Shown here: positions 35,071 to 45,530 of the stretch, in pieces
Position numbering within the stretch: the first letter of the stretch is position 1
Layout of the letters: each line of letters starts with the position of its first letter
NCBI RefSeq assembly: GCF_043290135.1
Contig: NC_134710.1
Span: forward strand, 254,559,592 to 254,623,591
Length of the DNA stretch: 64,000 nt
Source: Rhipicephalus microplus
Taxonomy: Eukaryota > Arthropoda > Arachnida > Ixodida > Ixodidae
Reading direction: 5' to 3'
Notes under the pieces: generated by a model
Told to the model about the DNA's origin: nothing
Seen by the model: the letters and a program-made list of their open reading frames with translations, nothing else
Database searches by the model: none
Position numbers and translations under genes: made by a program

Positions 35071-36480
35071 TATGGCTTCAATAGTTTGACATGACCGTCG
35101 TCTATAAATCTGGGAAGAGGCACACCGACGCCGACTGTCTCTCACGGTCGCCAGTGGAAACTGTCGCTCCTGATGACGAAAACATCGACGCGGCATTCTC
35201 GGGAGTTGTCGACATGGCCACTATTGCACGAGAGCAACGCAGTGCCTCTGAGCTGTTACCACTCATTGAATATTTAGAAGGACGACGTGAAGACGTGCCG
35301 CGGTTATTTGCTAGAGGACTGCCATCTTTTTGCTTGCGAAACGATGTTCTCTATAAGAACAACTTCTCACCAACCGGTAACCCGCACTTGCTCGTCGTTC
35401 CTGCCTCTCTTCGAAAAGAAATTGTGGAAGCGTGCCATGATGAAGCAACGTCTGGTCATCTAGGCTACACCCGAACATTGTGCCGACTGCGATGCAAGTA
35501 CTATTGGCCAAAGTTACCTGCTGCTGTTAACCATCACGTGTGAACTTGCACCGACTGCCAAAGACGCAAAGCACCTCCCAGTAAGCCAGCCGGTCTTTTA
35601 CATCCAGTCGAAGCACCAGAAAAGCCGTTCACCCAGATTGGAATGGATTTCCTGGGTCCCTTTCCAACTTCCACAACAGGGAACAGATGGATTATTGTGG
35701 TCACTGATTACCTGTCCCGTTATGCGGAGACTAAAGCTATGCAGCGTGGCACAGCACCAGAAGCCGCTCAGTTCTTCATCGAGAACATCGTCCTTCGGCA
35801 TGGCGCTCCGACAACAGTGATCACAGACAGAGGACCTGCCTTCACCGCAGAGCTTTTGGAGTCGATTCTCAGACTCAGCGGTACAGCTCACCGAAGAACA
35901 ACTGCATACCATTCGCAGACAAACGGACTGACGGAGCGCCTCAATAGGACTCTCACAGACATGATCAATGTACGTTGACACGGAACATAAAAACTGGGAT
36001 CAGATATTGCCGTACGTGACCTTTGCTTATAACACCGCTCGACAAGAAACCACTGGAATGACACCATTCAGTCTGATTTATGGTCGCGAAGTCACGACAA
36101 CATTGGACGCCATGTTGCCGCATGAGTGTGACGACATCCATGTAGACGCCGAAGAATTCACTCAGCGTGCCGAAGAAGCCAGACAGCTCGCGCGCGTGCG
36201 CATCTGTCATCAGCAACATCAAGATGCACAACGCTACGACACCCGACACCAGTTTATTAGCTACACACCAGGTGACAAAGTGTGGGTCTGGATTCCGATA
36301 CGTCGACGTGGACTGTCTGAGAAACTGCTAAGACGGTACTTTGGTCCATACAGCGTCACGCGACGCTTGAACGACGTGAACTACGAAGTTGTTCCCGACA
36401 CTGATTGTAGTTATAAGCACCAAAAGCATTTGCCCGAAGTTGTGCACGTCGTGCGTATGAAACCGTATTTATTGAGTTAA
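35071..36480 (+). pseudogene. pol: Pol of second gypsy element, 3' part: RNase H end and integrase
   Basis: Resumes RNase H right of the TIR element, with a TAG stop before the FDMTVVYKSG segment, then continues to 35543. The integrase zinc finger has CHDEATSGH and, after an in-frame TGA at 35542-35544, CTDC. The catalytic triad is intact: Asp in GMDFLGP (about 35641-35661), Asp in TDRGPAF (about 35824-35844) and Glu in GLTERLNR (about 35926-35949). A frameshift near 35968 switches to the C-terminal frame (35968-36480), which has a GPY-like segment (RRYFGPYSV). Lesions are few, so decay is recent to intermediate. Confidence 0.9.
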
Positions 36481-36561
36481 TTAGCTCCCGGCTGCCGTTT
36501 TCGTACGACCACTTCATGCGCCTTGTAGAGCACCTAAGTTGCGCTTCGGGACGATGCTTCT

Positions 36562-36577
36562 TTTGGAGGGAGGCAAA
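36562..36577 (+). other. Polypurine tract of second gypsy element
   Basis: TGGAGGGAGGCAAA lies immediately before the 3' LTR, in the expected position for the plus-strand primer. Confidence 0.7.
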
Positions 36578-36735
36578 TGTCGCGTGCTTGCTCAAGAAAG
36601 ACGATGGCAGTTGTGCATGTGCCACGAAGGACTACGAAATGGACAAAAAAGAACTCTCTTGCGCGTTCTATTAAAAAAACCTACCTGCTTCTGGTGTCTC
36701 AGTTTCTGCGGCAAGACCTCTGTTTTGACGTCTTG

Positions 36736-36738
<3 letters not shown>
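36578..36738 (+). repeat. 3' LTR of second gypsy element
   Basis: 161 bp, TGTCGCGTGC...GTCTTGACA, uninterrupted. Compared with the split 5' LTR it shows about five differences, including a 3-bp GAA gap. Confidence 0.92.

Positions 36739-36800
<62 letters not shown>
36739..36800. repeat. (TA)n microsatellite, right flank of second gypsy element
   Basis: 31 TA units directly abutting the LTR. Shorter TA-rich sequence abuts the left LTR. Confidence 0.95.
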
Positions 36801-36804
<4 letters not shown>

Positions 36805-37044
36805 ATGTATGAAAACAGAAAAACACTCCGGTGCACGGCATCGAACGGGGGACGTTAACCCCTGAGCCATCCCGAAACGCGTCCTTTGCCGGTCAAACGG
36901 CAAGCTATTTTAATCTACCACTTACCGCTGCTCACGAGCATCTCGGGGGTGTGGTGTTTTCAGCATTACCAGCAAGATAGCGCAATGAGCGTGGCGGCGC
37001 CCGCGCTTTAATCTCGTACGCGTATTTGACACCGCTCAGTATAT

Positions 37045-37611
37045 CCTCCGCGGTAGGCAAGGGCTCACGCTCAAAGCTTCGAACCTCCGAAGTCTGTTTA
37101 CACTCGTTTTTAGCACAGAAAATCACATATCAAAGCACAAGAACACCGACATGCTCCAGTAGTCTGTGCGATGTTTTCGCTCGGCCGACGATCGCACTCG
37201 GGACCGGCGCAAGCACAGCCGACCGGCATTCGCTAGATTTGTCGGCGTCGCTCGAACTCGGCACGAAACCGCGTCACGCTGGTAGCACTCGCAGTCGTCC
37301 GTCGTGTCGTTGTCGTTCTAGATTACGAAGTGGTCATTCAGAAACGTTTGGAGTAGTTTCCGTGCTTGCTTCCAGCACTCGGCCGTGCCTTCGAAGTGGC
37401 GGCCATTAGGCACAACATTCGGAGGCATCGCGGCCTCTTGGTTAGCGCGTGGCTTCTGGTTAGTTGGCGCCGCTGTACGCGTGGTGACGTGGTGTACGCG
37501 TAGCACGGCTTGATCCCTCGCGCCTCCTCGCGTATGCCCCGCTGACGCCGAGACGCGCATTTGACGCTTTTGACGCGTAGACGCAAGCATACGGGTGCCA
37601 GTGGTTGGCAC
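37045..37611. mobile_element. Partial second copy of the nested TIR element
   Basis: Matches 34521-35069, ending at the same TIR block (TGACGCTTTTGACGCGTAGA then CAGTGGTTGGCAC). The opposite TIR is not visible, so it is truncated or a shorter derivative. It lies just 307 bp beyond the gypsy 3' LTR. Confidence 0.8.
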
Positions 37612-39109
37612 ATTAGAGAAGGGGAGCGACGCTCCCTCGCGCACCCTTATCTCGCGGTGGTGAGGAGGGGAGGATCGTACGTCTTGGCTGGCCTCGGGCG
37701 TTACCTGGAACGACTCTGCTGTAGTCGCGGAATCACAAAGGTCACTGCAATCAATGCAGTCTCCCTTTGAGAAAAGCGCGCGCTTTTCAGACACAGTGAA
37801 GTAACAAACGAGACGCTTATTCGCGTGCATCCGTACTTGTGAGTGCGTTTCGTGCGTCATTTGTGCGTGAGAAACGCGGAGCACGTTTGGATCTGCTTTC
37901 CATTCAGCGCGTGACCTTTCAATTTGTTGCTATCGCGTTCATTGCTTCGTCTTTTCGGCAAAGCTGTTACGTTTTTTTTTCTTGGTTGCTTGAACAAAAA
38001 AAGAAGCAATCACTTACTTCAACTTTAGTTTATTTATTTTCAGCGTTCTTGTACGAGTATGTGTGATGGCCCTCATCTCTTCCCTCTTCCCCCTCTCTCT
38101 CCGACCCTGTCAACACGGACATGTTTCTCATCGGGTGAATGGGTAGCCTTTGCTTCAATTTTGGTAACTTCCACTCATCGATCTGTATTATCTATTTATT
38201 TACTTTCGCATGCAGCTTTATACAGAAGCGGCACCGTCACGTTGCAACAACGATGACGAAGGGTTTGAAATATCATACCTTGTAGTTGTTGAGGTAAAAC
38301 CTAATGATGGTTTGCGATTTAATTCAGATGAGTTCGAAGGCCATTTCTGCAGGGGATTTCTAGTGGAAATCTACATAATGATTCTGAAGTCTTTGATGGT
38401 GACTGTGCCAGGAAGTCGTTGTCAACGTTTGTACGTACTATCAGCGTCAAATGAAACCCGAACAGCGGCAAGCCGTCGCTAGTATAGCTAGTATATTGCA
38501 TGCAGGCACGTAGCTAGTAGGTTTTTTCAGGGGTGGCACCACCTTGATTTCGGGAGGGGCACCCTCTAAAATGGCACAATTTTTTCCTCTCTATGTCATG
38601 GCAAAAAAACAATTTTGGGGGAGGGGGGGACGTGCCCAGTGTGCTACCCTTTGGTTACGACACTGATTGCATGCCGTCCATTTATCACGATTGACAGGCG
38701 CGTGCATCCTGTTCGGAAGCTCTGCGCATAAATGCGTGCCTGTCCATGGTGATAAGTAAATGCGTGCACTATACCATAACGAAAGCTTGCCGCTGTTTCG
38801 GTTCCGTTTGATGTAGACAGTGCATTTAAGTAAAGTCATTAAAGCTAATTCTGGGGCATGTAACTCAATGATGTAGGGGTGGCGCCAGAAGAGTCATGGG
38901 TGGGGGGGAAGGTAGGGAAGGGGGCAGATGGGTTTTGTCAAAACACAATGCACGAGTTCCCCGTTGGTGCTTCTTTCCTCTCTCCTTCCCAGCCGAGTAA
39001 AAAAAAGAAATCCTGGCGAATGTTGCTTTCTAGGCAGTAACTTTGACGGCACTTGTGTGCATACATGCAAGCACGGGTTTGTACATGCTTTCTTTTTGTT
39101 TCCCATCAG
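37612..39109. other. Intron sequence, no gene recognised
   Basis: Contains a generic-looking GGCACGTAGCTAG...GGGGTGGC block near 38505-38640 of the kind scattered in repeat-rich genomes. No exon or transposase recognised before the acceptor at 39109. Confidence 0.35.
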
Positions 39110-39313
39110 GAATTGACACCTGCTGACAGGTCAAACCTGCTGTATGACGCCTTCCAACTAGCCTGGTCCAACCGTCTGTCATATGATGTTCTCTTTAATA
39201 TGACTCAGTACTTAATACATGAGATGCACCTCATACCATGGTCAACAGCGCATGGATCTCTGCTTGCGCTGACGCATCTCCTCGAAAACACCGAGGTCCG
39301 ACGACCCATGCAG
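39110..39313 (+). CDS. M1 zinc aminopeptidase, internal exon G
   Basis: 68 codons, phase 0-0. Contains LTPADRSNLLYDAFQLAWSN, matching the M1 C-terminal domain motif (L)...(R)(A/S).L..DAF.LA. Acceptor CCATCAG|GAA. The donor is CAG|GCAAGT: a GC donor, otherwise perfect consensus. The nearest GT (39317) is in the wrong phase for the next exon. Confidence 0.94.
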
Positions 39314-39396
39314 GCAAGTGAAATTTGTTGGCTATTGAATAGATACAAGCGAGTGATAATCTGAATACACGTTCTTTTTCTTCTCTTTTCATCTAG
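39314..39396 (+). other. 83-bp GC-AG intron
   Basis: Starts GCAAGT and ends CATCTAG after a pyrimidine-rich tract. It is the only short intron in the visible gene. Confidence 0.88.
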
Positions 39397-39470
39397 ACTT
39401 ATATCCGCAAGTTGGTTGACCCCATTTACAAGACGCTTGGATGGGAAGACGGTGATAAGCACATGAACAA
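39397..39470 (+). CDS. M1 zinc aminopeptidase, internal exon H
   Basis: 74 nt, phase 0 to 2. Peptide TYIRKLVDPIYKTLGWEDGD then KHMN. The end is set by a second GC donor, AA|GCAAGT at 39471, giving phase 2 as required by exon I and a junction that fits the family (H.N.LLRR pattern). The alternative is a weak GT at 39477 (also phase 2), which would add two residues. I prefer the GC site. Confidence 0.85.
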
Positions 39471-41177
39471 GCAAGTGTCTTGTGTTGAATTATTACTCAT
39501 TTTCAACTGTTTTATTAAGACACCTTCTGTGATTAAGTTGCTCTGGAGTAGAAATAACATAGAAACTCAACGTATATCACTTTGTCAGAAAAGATCTAGA
39601 ACCCGTTTATATTATATGAAAATCATATAAATAGTTGTTAAGGAGCCGATATTTTTGTTCGGAGTACCTTTAACCTTAGAAATTTAGTTTCACCGTATTA
39701 GTAGCAAATCTCTGTTTAGCATCCCACTGTTCGGCTTGCTCGGACGATGCACGAGTGACGTGATTGGAACGTGTTCTCAGCGAAGCGTCAAGTTTTTCGT
39801 GAGGCGTAGGAAAACGTGGGAAATACATAACTTATGATTCAGCACGTATTTGATGACAAAGCATTATCAATATGCCGTGGTCCAGCTCAACGGCTGCATT
39901 CAGTTTTGTTTGCAACTTTTTTGCAGTAGTTTGTAGGTTTGCGTCTGGTAATGCTGAAATTGAATCGTAAATTCTCTAACTTACCGCGTAATTATTGCTA
40001 ACATCATTAATTCAAAACGATTTTGCGTCAGTTCGAAACGCCCGCCTAGATACCATGAAAAATTAGTACCCCACAACAGTGCCGTAACTGAGACTACGTG
40101 CTCTCCATTGCATGCCGTTCCTGTATCATCGCGGTAGAACATCGCCGCACGCCGATCACCCAGGCGACCGTGGCTCAAACTTTGGTGACGCTGAACGAGC
40201 CGTTTTCAAATGTGGGAGCCCGCTTGTGGTGAAAAATGAAACGATGCGGATTCTTTGAGCGTGCCCCCCCCCCCCTCTCTCTTCTCAGAATGAAAGAGAA
40301 GCAATCCCGCCGTAAGCAGCCAAAACCAACCTGAGGCGCCCGACAACAGATCTCAAGAGGGGCGAGGAACAATAGTCCCCGCCGGGACCCAGTTGCAGTC
40401 GAGACCCGACTTCGCACCCCGCAAATGTTCTCTGACGTCGACAATACTCGCTTGGTCTCTGCAAAGCCAAGCGTGGGCGCCTTTCGACGTCAAGCCCCAG
40501 AAAATATATATTGTACCTGAATGTTCCCATGAGCACTCACCCTTTTACTTTCAAATTAAAATATCTTATATAAAACGCTCGTCAATAATCATCGGTCAGA
40601 AGTCCCCCTGCACGCAGGACTCCCAAAAAATACAAGCATTTCGAGTTTCCAAATTTGTACGTAAGGGGTCCTTGAACTATGCTTATCCCGTTAAATGCTG
40701 TACATGAGTGCTCAGGCATGCAACTTTCCTGACAAATGTTGGTAAGTTTAACAGGACTGATTAATATGCGTTATTTTTCATTAATTAATTAATTCATTCA
40801 TTCATTCATTTGAACGACGATTTCGGCTGGCTCTCATACATGTTTTGCGTAGTCATATCTGTCTTAAAAGGGCACTGACACAAAATTTAGCGGCTGAGAT
40901 AGCCTCTGGGGTCGATTACCAGGAACATTCGTATATCGTCTGCAAAATATCATGAATTGCACGTGACGTCATTTCCGTCTGGAAAAGTAAGCGACCGCCA
41001 TGTTTGTCAACATTGAGTCAGGTTGCGCGTGCAGCTTACCTCCGGTTGGGAGCTTGTCGGCGTCATTCGTGCAATATGGCGAAAGGAAACGTGCACGCAC
41101 TTTGCCCGTCGTACTTCGAAGAGCTTGTGGGACCGACTTGTGTACGTTACCGAGCGAAAATTGAAATTTGCGATGGC
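39471..41177. other. Intron sequence, no gene recognised
   Basis: Start of a 15.8-kb intron. A block near 40865 (AAAAGGGCACTGACACAAAA) looks like a dispersed repeat end. No coding region recognised. Confidence 0.35.
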
Positions 41178-41395
41178 TTGATTGATTGATTGATATGTGG
41201 GCTTTAACGTCCCAAAACCACCATATGATTATGAGAGACGCCATAATGGAGGACTCCGGAAATTTCGACCACCTGGGTTTCTTTAACGTGCACCCAAATC
41301 TGAGCACAAGGGTCTACAACATTTCCGCCTCCATCAGAAATGCAGCCGCCGCAGCTGGGATTGGAACCCGCGACCTGCGGGTCAGCAGCCGAGTA
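41178..41395 (-). mobile_element. Ruka-type SINE, 5'-truncated
   Basis: Minus-oriented body with the box B complement and part of the head, lacking box A. The target duplication AAATTTGCGATGGC flanks it exactly (41164-41177 and 41396-41409). The AATCAATCAATCAA-type tail is at the left end. Confidence 0.92.
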
Positions 41396-41409
41396 AAATT
41401 TGCGATGGC

Positions 41410-42320
41410 AAATCGACCCGTAAGAGCTGCGCATCGGTAATGCTACACCGATCTGCTGCCTTCCGTGACACACGGCGACATCGTCAACTAGTGGTGCTTT
41501 CAGCAGGTTATGTCACGCAAATGAAGGTCTGCAAGTCGCTGTACGGCCACAAGTACTTCACCATGCAGCGGATGGGTGAAGAGCATAGCAACAAAGCAGC
41601 TTCCATCACAGTGGGTCGTCGTTCTATTCGAGGACAGTTACGACGCCCTTTCCCGGATGAAGTAAAACATGGGCTTCGACGGGACTTTGTAGTGACGAGT
41701 GTGAATCCATGTTGCATCGTGGTGGGGGAAATTTTGGTGTTGTTTGGGAGGCACTAATGCTCTTTTTGCACGCTCCTGCCTACGTCCATGTTCAGACGTC
41801 ACTGCAGTTGTGCTCGTTTCAGTAGTGTTGTAATGCTTGGTGCATTTTCCTCTCGTGAGTTACGGTTTCGTGGGATGTATACTGTTGATGGTTCATCACG
41901 CTCTGGTTTTGCGTCTACGGCAGGAAGTTCAAGCGATGTTCCCAATTCCGTGGACGGCGTGTCCGCTGCGACTGCATCCAGCGTTTTCTTCTCTCGCTTC
42001 TTAGAGCGGTGAAATCGCGCTGATGCGGTGGCAGTATAGTCTGGTCATAACGGCTGTAGCTCAGCAACTAGTAGGCTCGGTGCTCAGTCGTGGTTCGCGT
42101 CGTCCAATAAATTCGCTGGTTAAAAGAAAACACGTTCACATATGTTGCACTGTTAACCTCATTTAACAACACGAGACGCGGCTATTTAAGAGGAAAAGGT
42201 CGGCTGTACATCGCTGTGAATCTAAGTGGCATCCCGGAGAAAGCGACGCGATCACGTAAGTAAACGCGGCAAACTTGGACATAACTCGAAAATACCCCTA
42301 CCTGTGATGAAGTGATGACT
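41410..42320. other. Open frame of unknown nature and intron sequence
   Basis: A 105-codon open frame at 41440-41757 (plus) has no recognised motif. No splice-compatible role in the aminopeptidase is apparent. Probably repeat-derived or chance. Confidence 0.2.
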
Positions 42321-42330
42321 TCAGTCACGA

Positions 42331-42534
42331 ATTGGGGTTCAATGTACAAAAACCACTATATGATTATGAGAGATGCCGTTGTTGAGAGCTGCGGAAATTT
42401 CGACTATCTTCTAAGCACCCGGGTCTAAGCATTTTCGCCTCCACCGAAAATGCAGCCGCCGCGGCCGGGATTCAATTCCGCGACCTGCAGGTCAGCAGTC
42501 GAGTGCTTTAGCCACTATGCCGCCGTGGCGGGTA
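42331..42534 (-). mobile_element. Ruka-type SINE, old degenerate copy
   Basis: Recognisable by ACCACTATATGATTATGAGA, a CCTCCACCGAAAATGCAGCC body and the tRNA-like end CAGTCGAGTGCTTTAGCCAC...GCCGCCGTGGCGGG. More diverged than its neighbours. Confidence 0.85.
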
Positions 42535-42679
42535 TTATTCTGTATCCAGAAATGGCACAAATAGGCATGGTGAAGCCGGCAGCGCGACCGGAGACCAGAT
42601 TTCGCCGATGCAAAGCTGCCGACTACGCTTCCAGGCAGCTGCTTAGTTGACAAACATGGCGGTTCACGGTCCTCTCGTT

Positions 42680-42914
42680 GTGATTTGTGGGGTTTAACGT
42701 CCCAAAACCACCATTTGATTATGAGAGACGCCGTAGTGGAGGGCTCCGGAAATTTTGACCACCTGGGGTTCTTTAACGTGCACCCAAATCTGAGTACACG
42801 GGCCTACAACATTTCCGCCTCCATCGGAAATGCAGCCGCCGCAGCCGGGAATCGAACGCGCGACCTGCGGGTCAGCAGCCGAGTACCTTAGCCACTAGAC
42901 CACCGCGGCGGGGC
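42680..42914 (-). mobile_element. Ruka-type SINE, full length
   Basis: Full-length minus-oriented copy including box A and box B complements. An 18-bp perfect target duplication (GTTCACGGTCCTCTCGTT) lies at 42662-42679 and 42915-42932. Confidence 0.95.
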
Positions 42915-42932
42915 GTTCACGGTCCTCTCGTT

Positions 42933-43732
42933 CCCGGATGCGACGTACGTGCAACCCATGTGTTTTATGGTGTCATTCATTGGCAGATTCGGAGCACTTT
43001 TGGTAATTCTTCTTTCTGCTTCATGAGGAGCAAGTCTTTTCCTTTGGCAGATTAAGAGTGCTCCCTGTTTGTCCCATTGGCACATCTGGGGCAGTTCTGT
43101 CGCGAAATCTACTCCATGGAGCAACTTTTTCTACTCCGTAAAAGTGGCGGATTTGACTGGAAGTCGCAAGCTCCCCGTGCCTTGAAAAGGTGCCAACTTT
43201 GGGCGCGCCAACGGACGCCGCTCGCGTCGTAGCTCACGTCTTGCTACTGTAGCGTCGCTGTGCGCAGCGTGTCCACTCAAGCAAGAAAAAAAGACGCGCA
43301 TATCGCGTTCTATTCTGACCTTGCCATTTTCTATAGAGGGAGCGCGTTTGTTCCGTTGGCAGATTCCCGTCAGTTGTCCTGCGCCAGAGTGGAGTGCTCT
43401 GGCGCAAAGTTCGTCGGCCACTCCGCATCCGCCAATGGATGACACCACTAAATGAATTTTGAAGTTCGCGTCAGCCCTCGACTCCATTGTGCCATTGACA
43501 CCCTCGAAGGGGACCTTTTGGGGACCCCCTACTTCCCTCACGTCACCGCGGGAGAGTCTATTTGCATCTCAACAGCTCAGCGTCACATTACCTAAGATTA
43601 AATGTCAAATGTGATGTCATTGGAAAAGCGATCGGCTTCGACTGGCTACGCCTTGTCAAGTGACTTTGAGTTCAAGTAGCAAAAAAAAGCAAAGCATATC
43701 CAAAGAGTGAATGACTCATTAATGGGGCAAAG
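42933..43732. other. Intron sequence, no gene recognised
   Basis: GC-richer stretch with a shadowing set of open frames, none with motifs. Confidence 0.3.
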
Positions 43733-43910
43733 CGTTCGTCAGTCCGTCCGTGTTTTCGTCCACCCATTCGTTCTTGCTTCCGACCGTCCATGCGTCCGTC
43801 CATTCTTCCGTCTGTTCGTCCATCCGTGCGTTCGCCCCTTTGTGTGTTTGTGCATCAGTCAGTCCATCCGTCTATCTGTATGTCCGTTCGTCCATCCGTC
43901 TATCTGGTGA
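43733..43910. repeat. Degenerate GTCC/TTCG minisatellite
   Basis: Imperfect runs of GTCCGTCC, CGTCCATCCGTC and similar 4-bp based units over about 180 bp. Ser/Val/Arg-rich open frames here follow from the repeat. Confidence 0.75.
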
Positions 43911-44143
43911 ACACTCCAAGTACAGCCATCTCACATCTTTTCATCATGTAGTCATCATAGACAAGCGCCGCCATCCAGCGGACATTCTAAAAAACCGCTC
44001 TTTCGGTTATGTAGCACCGGTGGTACAGTGGCTAGAATAGGAAAGTGTGATGAACGCGCCGGCTAGCACGTAACACCTTGGGAGGTAACCGCCAGGTGGC
44101 GTTGGCACACGTTTGCACGTGTGCCAGCGTGTGCCCTTATTAT

Positions 44144-45530
44144 TCATGATGTACCTACAAGGATTAGAGACCAAATTAGAGGGAAGTGGACTGGGCTTCA
44201 ATCTCTCTTTCGTCAAACAAGCAAAACTCATTGAACAGGCACTACCAGCATTGATGTATGCAGATGATATAGTGCTAATGGCCGACAACAAGGAAGATTT
44301 GCAGATTGGTGGACATCTGCGGTAATGAGGGAGATAGGTTAGATTTCAGATTCAGTAAAGAAAAATCAGCAGTCATGATTTTTAATGACAATGAAAGTAG
44401 TGAGCCTAGAATACAGGAGGTCACGCTAGAGATAACAGATAAATACAAATTTCTGGGCGTATGGATAAGCAATTGGGCCGAGTACCTAAGGGAACACGAA
44501 ATATACGTGTCGACTAAAGGTAACAGAAATGCAGCGGTAATGAAAAACAGGGCACTGTGGAATTACAAAAGGTATGATGTTGTGAGAGGAATATGGAAAG
44601 GGGTCATGGTTCCTGGTCTGACGTTCGGCAATGCGGTCTTGTGCATGAGATCAGAAGTTCAAGCAAGATTAGAAATTAACCACCGTGCAATAGGTAGGCT
44701 TGCCTTAGGAGCTCACGGGAATACACCAAATCAGAGAGTACAAGGTGATATGAGATGGACATCATTTGAGGGCAGGGAAGCTAGCAGCAAGATAAAACTT
44801 GAGAAGCGATTGAGAGAAATGGGGGAGGAGCGTTGGGCTAGGAAGGTATTCAGCTACTTGTACATGAAGAATGTCGATACAAAATGGAGGAAGCGAACCA
44901 GAAAATTGACTGGTAAATACTTAGAAAACAGCAGGGGGCCAAACCAAAAAGAATTATCGGTTAAGGAGAAGGTGAAGGAAGCTGAGACCGATATGTGGAG
45001 AATTGGCATGATTAAAAAGTCCGCACTAGAGATCTATCGAACTTTTAAACAGGAAATTGCCAAGGAAAGGATCTATGATAATACTCGGGGTAGTTCTTTA
45101 CTGTTTGAGGCAGGGACGGGAGTATACTTAGAAAACAGCAGGGGGCCAAACCAAAAAGAATTATCGGTTAAGGAGAAGGTGAAGGAAGCTGAGACCGATA
45201 TGTGGAGAATTGGCATGATTAAAAAGTCCGCACTAGAGATCTATCGAACTTTTAAACAGGAAATTGCCAAGGAAAGGATCTATGATAATACTCGGGGTAG
45301 TTCTTTACTGTTTGAGGCAGGGACGGGAGTATTGTGAACCAAGACATATCGGGCCAAATACGAAGGGGTAGACACGGTATGCAGTGCGTGTGGAGAGGAA
45401 GAAGAAACTGCCGAACACTTGATAATGTTCTGTAAAGGGCTTCACCCTATAGTTCAGGATGATGGCGCAGAGTTTTTCAAAGCACTGGGGTTTAAAAAGA
45501 GGGAGGGCAAAATAGACTTTAAGCGGGTAT
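44144..45530 (+). pseudogene. LINE reverse transcriptase C-terminal part plus CCHC domain
   Basis: The first frame (about 44144-44325) holds the catalytic block LPALMYADDIVLMADN, with YADD as the RT active site. A frameshift around 44306-44325 leads into the long frame to 45337, with thumb-like DKYKFLGVWI and the C-terminal region. After a TGA at 45335-45337 the frame continues to about 45530 with a CSACGEEEETAEHLIMFC knuckle. The long frame contains an exact 207-bp tandem duplication. Not functional as read. Confidence 0.85.
44918..45331 (+). repeat. Two identical 207-bp tandem copies within the LINE ORF
   Basis: Unit 1 is 44918-45124 and unit 2 is 45125-45331. They start TACTTAGAAAACAGCAGGGG and end GCAGGGACGGGAGTA, with no difference I could find. 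207 = 69 codons, so the frame is kept. Confidence 0.95.

Larger units (their letters stand above)
26425..36738 (+). mobile_element. Second Ty3/gypsy retrotransposon, decayed and twice interrupted
   Basis: LTR-like ends of about 161 bp flank gag and pol. The 5' LTR is split by a 671-bp LINE-type insertion and pol is split by a 4.3-kb TIR element. After discounting these, the element is about 5.3 kb. Coding defects: a frame break early in gag, an 8-bp duplication in RNase H, an in-frame TGA at 35542-35544, and a frameshift near 35968. LTRs differ at about five places in 160. It sits in a TA tract (TA-rich sequence at 26408-26424 and 36739-36800), in the same orientation as the host gene, within the intron between exons F and G. 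Confidence 0.93.

Noticed and set aside
36820..36885. Minus-strand tRNA-like block (TGGCTCAGGGG then GTTCGATGCC)
   Set aside because: The spacing between the two boxes is far too short for a tRNA or a standard SINE promoter.
39477..39482. GT donor at 39477 for exon H
   Set aside because: Phase is acceptable but the site is a poor donor and adds two residues against the family pattern; the GC site at 39471 fits better. Not excluded without transcripts.
41440..41757. 105-codon open frame as an additional exon or gene
   Set aside because: No motif, no splice fit to the aminopeptidase, and immediately next to SINE insertions.
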